Source: CAWKDG01 sp963848355 (GTDB lineage Bacteria; Actinomycetota; Acidimicrobiia; Acidimicrobiales; UBA8190). From it: a stretch of DNA of 64,000 nt. Numbering within the stretch: the first letter of the stretch is position 1; every line of letters begins with the position of its first letter. This document shows positions 62,059 through 64,000 of this stretch, in pieces. The stretch covers positions 1,116,001 to 1,180,000 of the forward strand of contig CAWKDG010000012.1 in NCBI GenBank assembly GCA_963848355.1, written 5' to 3'. The notes under the pieces are model-generated. The model saw only the letters and a list, made by a program, of their open reading frames with translations. It had not been told where the DNA came from and ran no database searches. The position numbers and the translations under genes were made by a program.

Positions 62059-63064
62059 TCACCGCACCATCTCCGTCTGCGCTCGGGACACGGGCCCGGC
62101 GACGGCGTCCTCGACCGTGCACGCCTCGACGAGGTCACCGGTGAGGGCCACGAAGGCCTGCTCGAGGTCGGCTCCTGTGACCTCGATGTCGCTGAAGGCC
62201 ACGCCCGAGGCCACCAGTGACCGGACGGTGGCGTCGGCGTCCAGGGAGTCGAGGACGACCTCGGACCCGCGCACGCAGGCCGCGTCCACGCCGTCGAGCT
62301 CGCGCAACCGGGCGGGATCGGCCCCCGGGGAAGCGAAGCGGACACGGCGCGTGGGCACGGCCGCCTTGATGGTCGAGGCGGCGCCGTTCGCCACCACCGT
62401 GCCCCGCCGCATCACGACGATACGGTCGGCCACGGCATCGACCTCGTCCAGGTGATGGGTGGCGAAGACCACGGTGCGACCCTCCTCCGAGAAGCCGCGC
62501 ATGGTGGCCCAGAAGCGGCGCCGGCCCTCCACGTCCATGGCGATGGTCGGCTCGTCCAGGAAGACGAGCTCGGGGTCGCCCACGATGGCCAGCGCCAGCC
62601 GGACCCGCTGGGCCTGGCCGCCCGAGAGCCGGTGGGTCGTAGCGGTCGGCCAGGCCGCAGAGCCCGGCGCGTTCGAGGGTGCGCCCGACCGGAGAGGGGT
62701 GGCGGTACAGCCGCGACGTCATCGCCACCAGGTCGCCGACCCGCACCCCGTGGGGGAGCCCGCTCCCGCCGCCCACCTGGAGCATGGCCCCGACCTGGCC
62801 CGACGCCATGGCCGACCGGGGGTCCGTGCCGAGTACCGAGACGTCACCCTCCTGCGGACGCTGGAGCCCGAGGAGGATGGAGATGGCCGTCGACTTCCCG
62901 GCCCCGTTGGGGCCGAGCAGGGCGAGGGTCTCGCCCCGGGCCACCTCCAGATCGAGGTGGTCCAAGGCAACGAGCGACCGGTAGCGGTGGACCACGCCGG
63001 AGAACCGCAGCGCCGGTCCGCACCCACCATCGTCAGGACAAGGGCTCCCGCCGCGCCGTCGCAT
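62059..63064 (-). CDS. ABC transporter ATPase, frameshifted
   Basis: About 334 residues if repaired. The N-terminal part (from ATG 63064) has LALLGPNGAGKSTAISILLGL (Walker A) and a Q-loop MLQVGG. After GLCGLADR near 62640 the frame must shift by one base to reach THRLSGGQAQRVRLALAIVG (signature), LVFLDEPTIAMDVE (Walker B) and TVVFATHHLDEVDA. C-terminal extension of about 100 residues. Probably an exporter ATPase pairing with the next gene. The frameshift may be an error. Confidence 0.82.
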
Positions 63065-63239
63065 GATCGTGCAGTCATCGGCGCCGGGGCGCTCTCTATT
63101 GAGGGGCCCGCTCACGAGACCTCCACCCCGCCGGCCGGATCGTCCAGGGGATCCTTCGACCAGGACTTTTCTCCCCGGCGACGGCGACGTGGGGGCCGGC
63201 CCCCCGGGTCCCGAGCCGCCCGGGAGGTACGTTCTCGAC

Positions 63240-63707
63240 GTGCGGGGATCGGTCACGGTGCACATGGCAGCGCCACCGGAGCGGATCTGGGGCGTCGTCA
63301 GCGACGTCACCACCACCGGCCGGTTCAGCCCCGAGACCTTCGAAGCCGAGTGGCTCGACGGCGCCACCGGACCGGCCGTCGGCGCACGGTTCCGGGGCCA
63401 TGTCCGACGCAACGGGCGGGGGCCGGTGTACTGGACGACCTGCGTCGTCGTCGGGTGTGAGCCCGGTCGCGATTTCGCCTTCACGGTGGGAGAAGGCGCC
63501 AAGGCCCTGAACACCTGGCGCTACCACTTCGAGGCCACGGGTGACGGCACCGACGTGACCGAGTCCTTCGAGCTGGCCGACAAACCCGCCATCCGTCTCT
63601 ACTGGAAGATCCTCGGGCGGGCCCGGGGGAGGACGAACGCCAACGGCATGCGGACCACCCTCGAACGCATCCGGGCGGTGGTCGAGGGTGACCCCGACGC
63701 CGGCTGA
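63240..63707 (+). CDS. SRPBCC family protein (polyketide cyclase/START-like)
   Basis: 155 residues from a GTG at 63240 with GGGAGG somewhat far upstream. Pattern GSVTVHMAAPPERIWGVVSDVTTTGRFSPETFEAEWL at the start, GPAVGARFRGHVRR strand, TWRYHFEATGDGTDVTESFEL and a C-terminal helix, all typical of START/SRPBCC ligand-binding folds. It is divergent from the ABC ATPase gene. It may bind or modify a hydrophobic ligand. No further assignment possible. Confidence 0.8.
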   Translation: MRGSVTVHMAAPPERIWGVVSDVTTTGRFSPETFEAEWLDGATGPAVGARFRGHVRRNGRGPVYWTTCVVVGCEPGRDFAFTVGEGAKALNTWRYHFEATGDGTDVTESFELADKPAIRLYWKILGRARGRTNANGMRTTLERIRAVVEGDPDAG

Positions 63708-63750
63708 GGGGTCGACGGCGTCGCCGCCGGGTGCGGTCGGCTGGTAGAAC

Positions 63751-64000
63751 CTGTCGATCTTCGACGATCTGCTCGACGCCAACCGGCGGTACCGCGCCGA
63801 GTTCCACGACTCGGGCGTGGCGGGAACGGCGGCCAGAGGTCTCGCCGTCGTCACCTGCATCGATTCCCGCATCGATCCGCTGGCCATGCTCGGTCTGCGG
63901 GCGGGCGACGCCAAGATCATCCGCAACGCCGGGGCCCGGGTGACCGGCGACGTCCTGCGCTCGCTCGTGCTCGCCGTCAATCTCCTCGGCGTGACGCGGG
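63751..64000 (+). CDS. Beta-carbonic anhydrase, N-terminal part (runs off right edge), CTG start
   Basis: 83 residues visible. VTCIDSRIDPLAMLGLRAGDAKIIRNAGARV contains the Zn-ligand Cys and catalytic Asp/Arg pair (CxDxR), the beta-CA signature. The frame is closed by TAG 9 bp upstream and no ATG, GTG or TTG lies between, while the family N-terminus MS(V/I)FDDLLDANRRY matches exactly if CTG at 63751 is the start. It interconverts CO2 and bicarbonate. The rest of the gene is outside the window. Confidence 0.78.
   Translation, partial: MSIFDDLLDANRRYRAEFHDSGVAGTAARGLAVVTCIDSRIDPLAMLGLRAGDAKIIRNAGARVTGDVLRSLVLAVNLLGVTR

Overview
The window is very GC-rich, uses many GTG starts and 4-bp stop/start overlaps, and carries F420-type LLM oxidoreductase, ECF41 sigma, TetR/MFS and amidohydrolase families. 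Together these suggest a high-GC actinobacterium. The secreted 42-residue 'GGIFAFGDA' repeats and the general gene content remind me of Acidimicrobiia, but I cannot place it firmly. No rRNA, tRNA, CRISPR, IS element or phage gene was seen. The window is chromosomal-looking accessory and catabolic sequence.

Layout. 0-6 kb: the start of a secreted Ig-repeat protein, a small HTH-like protein, an S51 peptidase, and a drug-type ABC exporter divergent from its TetR regulator. 5.6-27.6 kb: a catabolic region with an acetoacetate-decarboxylase-like enzyme, an SDR, three amidohydrolase_2 proteins, an amidase, a class II aldolase, a Baeyer-Villiger-type flavoprotein, a TauD dioxygenase, VOC proteins, a lipase, an alpha/beta hydrolase and an orphan periplasmic binding protein. 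Interspersed are an MFS/TetR efflux pair with two operator-like palindromes and an ABC/VOC operon. 27.5-30 kb: a carboxylesterase and an SDR, both broken by many single-base frameshifts. 30-32.7 kb: a QueA-like protein coupled to a SufR-like regulator, then an LLM oxidoreductase. 32.7-35.7 kb: an APC permease, then an AhpD-like protein and an ECF41 sigma factor behind a good match to an ECF41 promoter. 35.7-40.8 kb: two divergent secreted proteins (CAP plus FN3; GH43-like plus repeats), an epimerase and a methyltransferase. 40.8-49 kb: PutA with a coupled Tat amidohydrolase, a frameshifted chromate transporter, a permease and a DMT transporter. 49-58.8 kb: two paralogous MFS-MerR modules sharing a dyad motif, with gnd, a HAD phosphatase and a dienelactone hydrolase between them, and a third MFS-TetR pair. 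58.8-64 kb: a GGDEF-EAL protein, an ABC exporter with frameshifts in both genes, an SRPBCC protein, and a beta-carbonic anhydrase running off the right edge.

How it fits together. Most of the window is degradation of organic acids, amides or aromatic-type compounds plus efflux, with each exporter paired to its own local regulator (TetR or MerR). At least seven genes contain single-base frameshifts, several at C or G runs. These may be assembly errors rather than biology, so the affected genes are described from the restored reading frame.
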